Shown here piece by piece: positions 25,997 to 33,681 of a DNA stretch of 41,048 nt (positions are counted from its first letter, which is position 1; every line of letters begins with the position of its first letter). Source of the DNA: a virus. Under the pieces are notes generated by a model, which saw only the letters and a list, made by a program, of their open reading frames with translations, was not told the DNA's origin and ran no database searches. Location: positions 1-41,048 of IMG/VR virus record IMGVR_UViG_3300025122_000044. The stretch is one strand, 5' to 3'. A program made the position numbers and the translations under genes.

Positions 25997-26471
25997 TTGG
26001 AATCTCCAGGAACTGCACTGCCTCAAGAGCTGTTTTCTCAACACCCATTAGCATGGCGAGCTGATCGACCGTTGTCTCTCTGAGGCTCTTGACCTTGGTT
26101 TCTACATTTTGAATCAAGTCGGCGGCGAACTCTTCCAACTCCTCAGGTGTTCGCTTCTCTTCCTTAACTCTAATTTCCAACTCATGGTTTGCTACCCACT
26201 CTGAGAATAGGAAGCCCATGATGGCAATGGTAATAAGCTGACGCACCATTACTGGCGGTAGCTCATCGCTTTCCTGTGACTCCATAACAGAAGCGATCAA
26301 TCGTGAACAGAGTGGAGCTACTGTTTCGGTGATCTGATTCCCATCAGGGTCAGAGAGAGCGGCATCAGTCAACTCAATGAATGACTTGACTTCTTCTACA
26401 AAATCGAGCTGAGTGCCATCACGGTAAAGCTCTACCGTGCTAACCTCATCTCTCAGGCTGAATCCTAACAT
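25947..26471 (-). CDS. Hypothetical helical protein
   Basis: A protein of 174 residues starting MLGFSLRDEVS at ATG 26471, after an AGGAGG nine bases upstream. It is mostly helical and acidic, with one hydrophobic stretch near the middle (VRQLITIAIMGFLFSEWVA). It overlaps both neighbours. Function unknown. Confidence 0.55.
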   Translation of the reverse strand: MLGFSLRDEVSTVELYRDGTQLDFVEEVKSFIELTDAALSDPDGNQITETVAPLCSRLIASVMESQESDELPPVMVRQLITIAIMGFLFSEWVANHELEIRVKEEKRTPEELEEFAADLIQNVETKVKSLRETTVDQLAMLMGVEKTALEAVQFLEIPSVIRREVEGQSDGDNG

Positions 26472-26805
26472 TTTTAAGGGCCTCCTGTAGTTCTTCTGAT
26501 GGTGGTGGCATCCTAAAGAGCCCATCCATCTCAATTTCAGGTGAGTTGGGTACAGGAGGTTGGGCTACGGCCTGTATATCAATTGCTACTTGAGTATCAA
26601 AGAGAACAGTAGCCCATTGTCCTGCACGATGACGTAATGCCTCTTTATAGACTTGCATCTCAACAGTGCCATCACTAACCTCATCTCGCGGTCGCTGCTG
26701 CGGGGGATCTCCTAGTTCTTGGTAAGCTAGTTTGAACCCAGCAGTGACACACTCAGAGCCTAACTCAACCAGACCTGGATCTAGTTTGGATTCTTCTTTA
26801 GACAT
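26446..26805 (-). CDS. Hypothetical protein
   Basis: A protein of 119 residues started at the ATG at 26805 (MSKEESKLDPG). The C-terminal third is proline-rich. The start lies within the last codons of the Whirly-like gene, so the two are coupled. Function unknown. It might act with the DNA-binding protein, which is inference from position. Confidence 0.55.
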   Translation of the reverse strand: MSKEESKLDPGLVELGSECVTAGFKLAYQELGDPPQQRPRDEVSDGTVEMQVYKEALRHRAGQWATVLFDTQVAIDIQAVAQPPVPNSPEIEMDGLFRMPPPSEELQEALKNVRIQPER

Positions 26806-27262
26806 CCCAGCCAAGCACCCTTGGTGTTGCAAACTCAATCAAGTTCACTAGAGACGTAATGTCCGCTGTACTCAAGAAGATGTTCACGAACCCGCTTTCA
26901 CCATCTGCTTGCTTGCCAGAGATGAATACCTTAAAGGTACCGGCTTGCTGGCCTGGCTCAATCTCTAACTTGCTTGTATCTCCGGTGCTAGGGTGCTTAT
27001 GAAAAAGCTTAACTCCTGCCCCCGTTCTCAAACCAGATAGAATCTGACCAAAGTCATTAAACCCTAAACCGATAAGAATCTTCTTGTCCCAGTCACTCTT
27101 ATCAGAGTTAGGAATTGCCTTGGCTGCTTCAACAAAGACACAGCCATTCCTCTCTACTCGCTGGTGATCACCACCCTCACTCCAGGTGGGTCCCTTGAAA
27201 GAGAATTGAATCTCTCCCTGCCCTCTACGATAGAAGGATGCATTTGATGTAAATTTTGCCAC
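26798..27262 (-). CDS. Whirly-like single-strand DNA-binding protein
   Basis: A 154-residue protein that I match by eye to the Whirly fold known from plant nucleoid and transcription proteins. The order of landmarks agrees: RNGCVFVEAAKAI, then SDWDKKILIGLGFNDFGQIL, then LFHKHPSTG, a strand pair around LEIEPGQQAGTFKVFIS, and the end EFATPRVLGWDV, which corresponds to the FALPHIMGWD end of plant Whirly proteins. Such proteins form tetramers that bind single-stranded DNA. No classical SSB is seen in the window, so this may be the phage replication SSB. It overlaps the 119-residue gene by 8 bases. Confidence 0.65.
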   Translation of the reverse strand: MAKFTSNASFYRRGQGEIQFSFKGPTWSEGGDHQRVERNGCVFVEAAKAIPNSDKSDWDKKILIGLGFNDFGQILSGLRTGAGVKLFHKHPSTGDTSKLEIEPGQQAGTFKVFISGKQADGESGFVNIFLSTADITSLVNLIEFATPRVLGWDV

Positions 27263-27621
27263 TATACCTCCACGTCACTCATGTTTGGAACTGGTTTGCC
27301 AGTCACTTTGCGTAGTGCGTTTGGGAGCGCTTGCTCCCAGTCCTGATCATCTGGCGGGCTCTCTCGCGAGAGCATCTCGATCATCTGCCTAAGTGCATCA
27401 GATGACAGGATCAGCCCCGCCCCTAGTGTGGGACGGAGCTTAAAATCTGCTTTGACTAGTTGAGGATTGACGTATGGACGGTCGTACAGAGCCTCACCAA
27501 GTTGCACCCCTAGATTGATCAGCATGTATGCTGACTCTAGTGGTTTTAACTTGTATTTGTTGATGACATCAGTGATATCATCCAGGCAGGCTTGTACCTT
27601 CTTCCTCCGAAATCCTTTCAT
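27262..27621 (-). CDS. Hypothetical protein
   Basis: A 119-residue helical protein that I do not recognise. It lies just downstream of the tmRNA and shares one base with the Whirly-like gene, so it begins the next run of coupled genes. The N-terminus is basic (MKGFRRKKVQ). Confidence 0.6.
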   Translation of the reverse strand: MKGFRRKKVQACLDDITDVINKYKLKPLESAYMLINLGVQLGEALYDRPYVNPQLVKADFKLRPTLGAGLILSSDALRQMIEMLSRESPPDDQDWEQALPNALRKVTGKPVPNMSDVEV

Positions 27622-27632
27622 CTATCTCTCTG

Positions 27633-28083
27633 TGGACCTGGCACGAGTCGAACGTGCGTCTTCAAACACTCATGTATCAATTGATACGACCATGCCTAAT
27701 TGCTGCTAGGCTCAGAAGGGCAAACATGGTTTGCCTCCACCAGGACATTCCTTATAGCTGAATCCGAAGCTCGTACTACCACATATTAGGCAGTACAATT
27801 TCTAAATTAAATGACCCACTCTTATAACCGCTGGTGTCTGGCGGGGTTGACGTTGATTCTGTTGAAAGGCTCAACGTTTCACAAAGCCCCTGTCACTACT
27901 TACGCAGCGACTGCGACGCGACTGCCGAAGAAAGAGCTAAGCTCCTCACGGATGTTCGCGAAGGTTTCAGAAATGGCGTTGCCAATTACTGTTTCACATA
28001 CTTTTATTCACGTGAGCCAAGCATGTTTCTCACGGGTCGCAATCTTTACCTTCTTGTATCCAAATCGATACCATTTCAGGCCC
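27633..28083 (-). ncRNA. ssrA: Phage-encoded tmRNA
   Basis: The 450-base gap holds a tmRNA. The 5-prime end GGGCCTG (28077-28083) pairs along all seven bases, with one G-U, with CAGGTCC at 27634-27640. The T arm reads GACGCACGTTCGACTCGTGCC, with a perfect five-pair stem and the TTCGACT loop typical of tmRNA. Between them lies an open frame for a proteolysis tag ending in AVAA and stop TAA at 27900-27902. Several hairpins after the tag could form the pseudoknots. The 3-prime end is A-C-A rather than ACCA, so CCA must be added, and this phage encodes a CCA-adding enzyme. tmRNA frees stalled ribosomes and tags their products for ClpP-type proteases. Both the tRNA half and the tag are seen directly. 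Confidence 0.88.
27900..27983 (-). other. tmRNA tag-peptide reading frame
   Basis: From GCG at 27959 the frame encodes ANIREELSSFFGSRVAVAA and TAA. A resume codon GGC at 27981-27983 is the better fit, because the bases just before it resemble those before the E. coli resume codon, and it would add eight residues. The VAVAA end is the signal recognised by ClpXP-type proteases in other bacteria. Confidence 0.75.
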
Positions 28084-28090
28084 AAATTGA

Positions 28091-28114
28091 GGAGCCTTTT
28101 TTACCAGGGGCTCC
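28091..28114 (-). other. Hairpin just upstream of the tmRNA
   Basis: GGAGCC and GGCTCC form a six-pair stem with a 12-base loop eight bases before the tmRNA 5-prime end. It may be an end-processing signal separating the tmRNA from the upstream message. It has no U tract directly after it, so it is a poor terminator. Confidence 0.35.
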
Positions 28115-28132
28115 ACAAGACCTGGATACCGT

Positions 28133-28504
28133 TTAGAACGGTGGGTTACCGCCCGTCGTGATGGCTCCACCACTCGTACCACCACCAGATGGTGTGGTCG
28201 TAGCAGCTGCTCCACCAGTCTCTGCTTCGTATGCAGCGGTGACATGCGCCAGGATCTCCTGGTACACCTCTCCGTTAATGCATCCGACTTCGTCGAAGTA
28301 CTTCTTGTTGCGTCCCTCAGCAGGCTGAGCTGGATCGTGGTTACGATTCTCATTCTGTGGGAAAGCCAAGAAATAGCCTCCGTCGTCCTTGCTGATCAGC
28401 CTGAAACGAATCCACAGTGCGTCTGCGATAGTTACACTACCTGCAGCAGCTACTCTGCTTGTTCCATTGTTTGGCCAGATCTTTGTCTCAGTAATACAGT
28501 TCAT
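28133..28504 (-). CDS. SpoVG-like nucleic-acid-binding protein
   Basis: A 123-residue protein. Residues 3-95 follow the SpoVG pattern: an N-terminal strand, a variable loop, WIRFRLISKDDGGYFLAFPQ as the central hairpin, and a YFDEVGCINGEVYQEILAHV helix. SpoVG proteins bind DNA and RNA site-specifically and regulate gene expression. The last 25 residues are glycine- and threonine-rich and end in NPPF, which recalls the flexible tail and PF tip of SSB proteins. The assignment rests on pattern matching. The gene lies between the reverse transcriptase and the tmRNA. Confidence 0.7.
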   Translation of the reverse strand: MNCITETKIWPNNGTSRVAAAGSVTIADALWIRFRLISKDDGGYFLAFPQNENRNHDPAQPAEGRNKKYFDEVGCINGEVYQEILAHVTAAYEAETGGAAATTTPSGGGTSGGAITTGGNPPF

Positions 28505-28517
28505 CTAATCTCCTAAT

Positions 28518-28718
28518 CTATCCTTCTTCGCTTCCAGCGTCAAGAAAACCCATGTGCTTCATCACCTTATCCACAGTGCTCATGAGCTCTTTCGCCAGTT
28601 CGACTTCTCGCTGTAGAAGGAGGAGTTGGTACAGGTCAGAGGCTCTGTTGTGGAAGTCGATCGTTATCAACTCCCACCTCTCCGGCTCTCCCGGAATCAG
28701 TCTCGCCTGATCTGGCAT
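28518..28718 (-). CDS. Hypothetical small helical protein
   Basis: A 66-residue protein from ATG 28718, which has GGAG just upstream. An ATG at 28730 is an alternative. The last 83 bases of the reverse transcriptase gene are also read by this gene in another frame. It is mostly helical (LYQLLLLQREVELAKELMSTVDKVMK). Its position directly after the reverse transcriptase makes it a possible retron accessory protein, but this is not shown. Confidence 0.5.
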   Translation of the reverse strand: MPDQARLIPGEPERWELITIDFHNRASDLYQLLLLQREVELAKELMSTVDKVMKHMGFLDAGSEEG

Positions 28719-29637
28719 GTTCTCCTTCATACGTTCTCATGAGAGAGTCGTATTGCGATTGCTTTATGCTTCTTATGTATTCGAGAAGTCCTTGACTACT
28801 ATCGTCAATCGATTTCCCGCGCAGTCCTAAAAAGTGAAGGTGCTGACGCAATGCGTTCCGTACCTTCTTCGAGACACCTAGTGTCTCATTATTTACAACA
28901 ATTCCAGTGACTGTCATCCTCTGGAAGTATGGCGTGAGCTTAACCTTCCGCTTATTCACACGGAAAGAAGCCTGCTCCATCAACTCACGTATCCGTCCAG
29001 TGAACCATTTGGGAATTTCTTTGCCACTAAAACTGAGATCATCAGCGTAGCGGGTATAGTTCAGTCCCTGTGAGTCAGCCAGTCGTCTCAGCTCAAAATC
29101 TAATGGAGTGAATACGATGTTGGCTAGTGCTGGACTAGTACATGCACCTTGCGGGAGGGCACCGTCGAGGGTACAGAGAGATGTGAGCACTTCTGCAGCA
29201 ACGGCTTCCCAATGCAAAGCTGGGATTGGATCTCCTGCCGCTATAGTTGGGGAGGTTTCCTCTCCAACAGCTTCCATCAATTGGACAGGCAGAGATTTCC
29301 ACACGTCTTCGCTCACACCCTGTAACATTTGATACACCATGTACGATGTTACTGATGGGAAGAAGTCCTTGAGATCGATGTTCAGTACATACCATTTCTC
29401 ATCCTTATCAAGATGGCGATGGGGCATGGCATTGGTGATGGGGCTACGCCCCTTTCTAAATCCATGAGCTGCATCATGAAGAGGAAAGGTATCGAACCAT
29501 GTCTTAGCTAGTTCCTGCCAGTGAATAATATCACCAATAGGTTCCGTAATCTTACGTCGCTTCCCGTTGGGTTTTGGTACATAATAGATGCGGTAGCAGT
29601 CTCGCTTATTAGCGAGGATCTTCTGCAAGCTATCCAT
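28636..29637 (-). CDS. Retron-type reverse transcriptase
   Basis: A protein of 333 residues from the ATG at 29637, which overlaps the TAA stop of the HNH gene (TAATG). An upstream ATG at 29670 is possible. The catalytic motifs are clear: NIDLKDFFPSV and YADDLSFSG (YADD about 197-200), with LPQGACTSPALANIVF before it. Two retron hallmarks are present: NAMPH (the NAxxH motif, about residue 69) and VTGIVVN (the VTG motif, about 243). These separate it from diversity-generating and group II intron enzymes. Retron RTs copy a structured ncRNA into msDNA. The enzyme is preceded by an HNH gene and a structured gap. Confidence 0.88.
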   Translation of the reverse strand: MDSLQKILANKRDCYRIYYVPKPNGKRRKITEPIGDIIHWQELAKTWFDTFPLHDAAHGFRKGRSPITNAMPHRHLDKDEKWYVLNIDLKDFFPSVTSYMVYQMLQGVSEDVWKSLPVQLMEAVGEETSPTIAAGDPIPALHWEAVAAEVLTSLCTLDGALPQGACTSPALANIVFTPLDFELRRLADSQGLNYTRYADDLSFSGKEIPKWFTGRIRELMEQASFRVNKRKVKLTPYFQRMTVTGIVVNNETLGVSKKVRNALRQHLHFLGLRGKSIDDSSQGLLEYIRSIKQSQYDSLMRTYEGEHARSGETDSGRAGEVGVDNDRLPQQSL

Positions 29638-30260
29638 TACAGCTGCTCTCCCTTCAGGAATGTCTTCCAACTTGGATGACTAACAGCAACTCCCCTAAAT
29701 GACTTCCACTTAGGAATGAATGGCTCTCTTAGCAACTTCATCCCTGCTTCTTCGGGTGTTCTTCCACCCTTCTGTGAGTTACAGGGAACACATGATGTTA
29801 CACAGTTCATGAAGTTGGTTCCTTGGAATCCATTCTTCTTAGCTCGTGGCACAACATGGTCAATGTTTAGTAGCCAATCCCCATTTCTATCTTTCTTCTT
29901 GCCACCATAGCTTACACCACAATACTGACAGGTGTAACGATCACGTTCAAAGATGCCATTCCGACTGTATTTTACAACTCTGTCAGGCAATCTATTGTAT
30001 CGTGTCAACACCAAGATATGAGGAACTAGTACTGGAATCTTAGCATTTCCATGTTGGAAATAACCGACACCCATTACGAGGTTCTCTTTGTCCACTGGCG
30101 CTTCTAGCCAGCTTTCTAAACTGTGAACCTCATATGTATCAGGATGGATAGCATTTGCTGAACCATTAAACAGTTGCCGAAAGGCTTGCTTAACATCCAC
30201 GATGTGGATCGGTATCCAGTGCTTGTTCAACACCAATGCGTCACTTTTTCGGCTCTTCAT
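29637..30260 (-). CDS. HNH nuclease paired with the retron reverse transcriptase
   Basis: A 207-residue protein. The first 90 residues resemble the N-terminal domain found in many bacterial HNH proteins (LNKHWIPIHIVDVKQAFRQLF). The HNH core is CQYCG, LNIDHVVPRAKKNG and NCVTSCVPCNSQKGG, with all expected residues. It has a normal ribosome site (AAGGATGAGGG), unlike the two leaderless HNH genes. Its stop overlaps the RT start. It could be the toxic effector of a retron defence unit or an ordinary homing nuclease; tight linkage favours the first, without proof. Confidence 0.85.
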   Translation of the reverse strand: MKSRKSDALVLNKHWIPIHIVDVKQAFRQLFNGSANAIHPDTYEVHSLESWLEAPVDKENLVMGVGYFQHGNAKIPVLVPHILVLTRYNRLPDRVVKYSRNGIFERDRYTCQYCGVSYGGKKKDRNGDWLLNIDHVVPRAKKNGFQGTNFMNCVTSCVPCNSQKGGRTPEEAGMKLLREPFIPKWKSFRGVAVSHPSWKTFLKGEQL

Positions 30261-30280
30261 CCCTCATCCTTTTGAGAGTG

Positions 30281-30341
30281 TGGTGGTACGTTAGGAATCG
30301 AACCTGAGGGGAAGCGTCCTTCACCCAGCCATTTCCGTACC
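30281..30341 (-). other. Truncated tRNA-like element with encoded CCA
   Basis: The element of 61 bases starts GGTACGG and ends CGTACCACCA, so six acceptor pairs form and CCA is encoded. A D-arm-like stretch resembles that of Ser or Leu tRNAs, and the T loop is TTCGATT, but the anticodon arm is missing. It could be a decayed tRNA or a tRNA-like signal. It begins four bases after the candidate retron RNA. Confidence 0.5.
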
Positions 30342-30344
30342 AAA

Positions 30345-30492
30345 ATGCTATCAAGATATTATAAGATAGGCAGTTCTTCTTATATTGGGAGCCATCACGA
30401 TCGTGATGGCATTATATCAGGCGGTCGTCCTGATCTATCCACAATTAGATATAAGTCGTGAGCTATCGATCTAACAACTATTTTGACAGCAT
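30345..30492 (-). ncRNA. Candidate retron ncRNA (msr-msd)
   Basis: Between the E1 gene and the HNH-RT pair, ATGCTGTCAA (30483-30492) pairs through ten bases, one G-U, with TTGATAGCAT (30345-30354). The enclosed 128 bases hold four hairpins in a row: TTAGAT/ATCTAA, ATCAGG/CCTGAT, a perfect 20-base palindrome near 30391-30410, and TATAAGA/TCTTATA. An outer closing stem around a run of hairpins next to a retron RT is the a1/a2 layout of retron RNAs. No conserved priming site could be assigned, and the msd stem is shorter than usual. Confidence 0.4.
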
Positions 30493-30497
30493 AATGC

Positions 30498-31463
30498 TTA
30501 CACAGCTTTTAACTTGCCCTTGTAAGCTACATCATAGAGATTTAACTCTCGTAAGGTGTCTTGAAATTCAGACACCTTGTTGGCAGCGATCTCAAGATTC
30601 TTCTCAGTCAGCCGCACCGGGCTAGACTGATTGGTGAGCGTCTTGAAATACACCATGTGATGGTTCAAGGGCTCATGCTTGAGAATCTGCTGCAAGATAT
30701 TAAGCAGTACTTGAGAAGCCATCATGTTGACGAAGATCGTCTGAGGATTTTCAAGAGCTGCCTCTGCACAGCTTGCCCTGGCTGCTATCTCCTCTGTAGG
30801 AAGCATGCCTAGATCTTCGAATGCTGTTGGAAACATCTCAAAGTAGTTGGGTAGGGTAAACGGCGCTCGATCTGTATGAGTCGAGTCCATCCCGCGTATT
30901 GTTGGAAACCTACACCTGTAGCCTACAACAATCTGACCATGATGTTCCTCATTGCCAGAATCTAGCCAGAACGATTCGTATAGCTGACTTCTCTTCTCGT
31001 ACCACTTCCAAATCAATCGACGTGTCTTGTTGTTATCCACACAAGAAACGATGATTGGTTTAGCGTTACGAACTTGATTGAAGACTACCCGATCAATAGC
31101 TTCGGGAGTTTCCAAGAAGCTATTGGCATATGCGATATCCAGGCCAAATGCTGTGGAGTATCGCCGGGCCAACACCTCGGCCTTAGGCTTCCCAATGTCA
31201 CTTACAATGAAGTTCTGGCGAATGAGATTCTTCTCTTCTACCAGATCTCCATCCACAATAACCAACTTGATGGTATCTGCTCGGGATGAGCCCATCGCCC
31301 CTCGCCGGGTCTTGTTGATCAATGAGATGTATCGTGCGAGATGTGGGATAAGATAGCCACCAGTACCACCGGTACCCATGACAACCACAACCTTATCCAC
31401 CGCTCGATTAGAACCACCTCGACTGAAGTAATTCTTGAAGGGATATGTCTTCTCAATCTTCAT
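30498..31463 (-). CDS. E1/ThiF-like adenylating enzyme of PRTRC-like cassette
   Basis: A 321-residue E1-like protein. The nucleotide loop is GTGGTGG at about 30-36. VDGDLVEEKNLIRQNF (71-85) holds the acidic, asparagine and arginine residues for adenylation, and SCVDNNKTRR (140-149) matches the next conserved segment. C184 and C232 are candidate catalytic cysteines. It would adenylate the C-terminus of the Ub-like protein encoded at 34862-35062 and pass it to the E2. It is the last gene of the cassette, two bases from the JAB gene. Confidence 0.85.
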   Translation of the reverse strand: MKIEKTYPFKNYFSRGGSNRAVDKVVVVMGTGGTGGYLIPHLARYISLINKTRRGAMGSSRADTIKLVIVDGDLVEEKNLIRQNFIVSDIGKPKAEVLARRYSTAFGLDIAYANSFLETPEAIDRVVFNQVRNAKPIIVSCVDNNKTRRLIWKWYEKRSQLYESFWLDSGNEEHHGQIVVGYRCRFPTIRGMDSTHTDRAPFTLPNYFEMFPTAFEDLGMLPTEEIAARASCAEAALENPQTIFVNMMASQVLLNILQQILKHEPLNHHMVYFKTLTNQSSPVRLTEKNLEIAANKVSEFQDTLRELNLYDVAYKGKLKAV

Positions 31464-31465
31464 GA

Positions 31466-32995
31466 TTACCCTACAGTGTCCTCATCTTCCATTGCTGCCT
31501 TGAACATCTGAGTATAGACATCTGTCTCTTCATTATCCATCTCATCCATCAAGATGAGACCGAATGCCTCTGGATCTTCTTCGAAGGTAGTCACCGCGAC
31601 ATCGATCTCTGCAGCATATCCATTAGAGATCAGCCGACCAACAAACTTGATGACATCGCCTTGATCCATTGCAGTGCAGAGTTCATCTACACCTTCATAG
31701 AACTCATCATCGCCCAACATGAGCCACCCAAAGTCTCCAATGCCACGTGACCCGTGCGAATCGTACTTACGGGCAAAGTAGTCATCGAAGTCGTCCGGGT
31801 CCTCTCCCGCCGCCCAGACCCTCTCTGTCTCATCCTTCGACAGTCCGTACTTGATCCACTCATCGACAAATTGCTCGCCGAAGATCATCCGCAAGCGATT
31901 CTCGCGCATTTGAATAGTCTGTCCACCCACTGGAGCGGAAGAGACCCCAGGTCGTCCGAGGGGGAGACTGTACTGTCTTGGTTGAGAAGTTGGATGTCCT
32001 GTATAGGAACCACGAAAGCCGGCTGGTCGTCTATGGCCTCCGTAGCTTCCCTGTCCCATCCATGCTTGCATCCATCCATCGTCGTCATCGCTTGACCATG
32101 GCTCCCATCCACTGCCGCCACTACGTGCACCATGGACATGCTTGATGTGACCAGCATGCTTGGCTACATCTTGAACATTCTTGACCCACTCTTCGTGTGG
32201 GTACTGTACAATTGGAATCTCTTCCAAGCCTTCGATCGCTTCTTCTGTACAGTCGAACATATCCCAGAGACTCAACTTGACGTACTTGCCTGCTGCTGGA
32301 CAGTGAGCGCGCAGTGCCCACTCTGGTTTCTTACGCTCAACATGACCCACCACGCCGAACAACCTAAGAGCCTTCTCATCAGCTGTATCCGTACCCGAGA
32401 AGTAACCTGACATTGTATTATGACTATGGATCTCCATAGCTGTCAGATATCGCCCATTAGACTCATACTTATCATTCCGCTCATAATTGACGGAAGCCTT
32501 AGAGACTCGATGAGTAGGAACATCGATGAAGTATTCCTCTTCTTCCTTGTCCCAATAAATAACAGCATAAGCCTCAGCTTGCCGCATATCCTTACAGATC
32601 TTACGGAAAAAGCTTACGATCTGCGCAAACATATTGCGAGGAATCTTCGGCAGCTTGAGATGGAACCCTTCCTCAATACTTGATGAAAGTCCCTTGAGCT
32701 TGTTGTCATGCTGCTTTACAACGATGACACCAATCTCATTCTCTTCTCGCACATAGATACCATCACCCTGAGGGATGGTAGTTACCGGCTTTTCAAATGT
32801 ACCAGTAAGAACTCCTTCTTCAGGAATCTCTGACACAAAGCCGTGGCGGCGCTGAGCAATTCGGAGCTTGGCTGCATCCTTAGCAGCATCCCGCTCCTTC
32901 TTTGCTTTGTATTCCTCAACCCTATTCTTCATTTGCTCAGGTGTAGGCTTACCCTTCATTACCTGAACCTGCGTACCATTTCTTAATGAACCCAT
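31466..32995 (-). CDS. JAB/JAMM metalloprotease of PRTRC-like cassette
   Basis: A 509-residue protein. An N-terminal helical region of about 50 residues is followed by a JAB domain with the complete zinc motif HSHNTMSGYFSGTD (H190, H192, D203), the HxHx10D signature of active deubiquitinase-type isopeptidases. The second half, about 250 residues, is glycine- and serine-rich in the middle and then acidic, and has no motif I recognise. PRTRC protein A of plasmids combines the same domain with other material. It would process the Ub-like precursor or remove it from targets. It overlaps the E2 gene by one base. Confidence 0.87.
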   Translation of the reverse strand: MGSLRNGTQVQVMKGKPTPEQMKNRVEEYKAKKERDAAKDAAKLRIAQRRHGFVSEIPEEGVLTGTFEKPVTTIPQGDGIYVREENEIGVIVVKQHDNKLKGLSSSIEEGFHLKLPKIPRNMFAQIVSFFRKICKDMRQAEAYAVIYWDKEEEEYFIDVPTHRVSKASVNYERNDKYESNGRYLTAMEIHSHNTMSGYFSGTDTADEKALRLFGVVGHVERKKPEWALRAHCPAAGKYVKLSLWDMFDCTEEAIEGLEEIPIVQYPHEEWVKNVQDVAKHAGHIKHVHGARSGGSGWEPWSSDDDDGWMQAWMGQGSYGGHRRPAGFRGSYTGHPTSQPRQYSLPLGRPGVSSAPVGGQTIQMRENRLRMIFGEQFVDEWIKYGLSKDETERVWAAGEDPDDFDDYFARKYDSHGSRGIGDFGWLMLGDDEFYEGVDELCTAMDQGDVIKFVGRLISNGYAAEIDVAVTTFEEDPEAFGLILMDEMDNEETDVYTQMFKAAMEDEDTVG

Positions 32996-33681
32996 CAGTA
33001 ATTCTCGCCTCGGACTGTCTCGTTAATGACATCTAAAATTGTTTTGGAAAGATTATAGTCTGGGTCATGCTGATACTCGCCAGCAGTTGCACACTGCTGG
33101 ACAAAAGGCAGACTTCCACCTAAATCTTCGTTGAATGGAGTGGTATAGAAAGCATTGATAGCACCACGAACAGACCATAGGTTACGAATGTCAATGACAT
33201 TGTCACCCCAACATACGTTTCCATTGTCGTAGACATTGCCATAGCGATTGAAAGAGAAGACAGTGTCTCGCTCCCCTCTCACTGAGCGATGTAAGCCAAA
33301 GACTTTCATTCCTCTCAACCTATTGCCCGTCGCCTCGCCTGTTGATGGGACTGGGTTTAGGCAAAAGGCAAAGAGAAGATGGGGAAAAGGTACTTGCTCA
33401 ACAAAGGTTCGATCGTTGCTTCGGCGACCAAAATATAGGTCGCTTTTTCGAGGAGCTGACTCACAAATAAAGCCTTGCTTGTCACCTCGTTGCCCAAACC
33501 AGAGACAGCTTAAGGTTCCACCAGGAATCAAGCCAGTTTCAAACGATGTATCACTAAAGATATATCGTAGGTCATCTGGATTCACATTCTTTACAGTCTG
33601 AGTTGTTTTATGAAACTCAGTAATTGTAGCGAGTGAACCCTCAATCTCAATTGAGACCTTTTGCACTTCTCTAGATGCCAT
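32995..33681 (-). CDS. Prokaryotic E2-like conjugating enzyme (E2-D / PRTRC B)
   Basis: A 228-residue protein. The segment FNRYGNVYDNGNVCWGDN places a cysteine at about 157 in the VCWG context typical of the E2-D family found with PRTRC systems, where this cysteine is thought to accept the Ub-like protein. The upstream LLFAFCLNP and downstream helices also fit the family by eye. It shares one base with both the upstream 273-residue gene and the JAB gene, so all are coupled. Conjugation activity is inferred from family and neighbours. Confidence 0.8.
   Translation of the reverse strand: MASREVQKVSIEIEGSLATITEFHKTTQTVKNVNPDDLRYIFSDTSFETGLIPGGTLSCLWFGQRGDKQGFICESAPRKSDLYFGRRSNDRTFVEQVPFPHLLFAFCLNPVPSTGEATGNRLRGMKVFGLHRSVRGERDTVFSFNRYGNVYDNGNVCWGDNVIDIRNLWSVRGAINAFYTTPFNEDLGGSLPFVQQCATAGEYQHDPDYNLSKTILDVINETVRGENY

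Noticed and set aside
28091-28114. Rho-independent terminator before the tmRNA
   Set aside because: The stem is short and no run of T follows on the minus strand, so it is listed only as a hairpin.
27811-28161. Plus-strand open frames across the gap at 27.8-28.1 kb
   Set aside because: They are the complement of the tmRNA, including its tag frame, and have no ribosome site.
28636-29670. Diversity-generating retroelement
   Set aside because: The RT has the retron motifs NAxxH and VTG and QGxxxSP rather than the DGR SQ motif, and no template/variable repeat pair was seen nearby.
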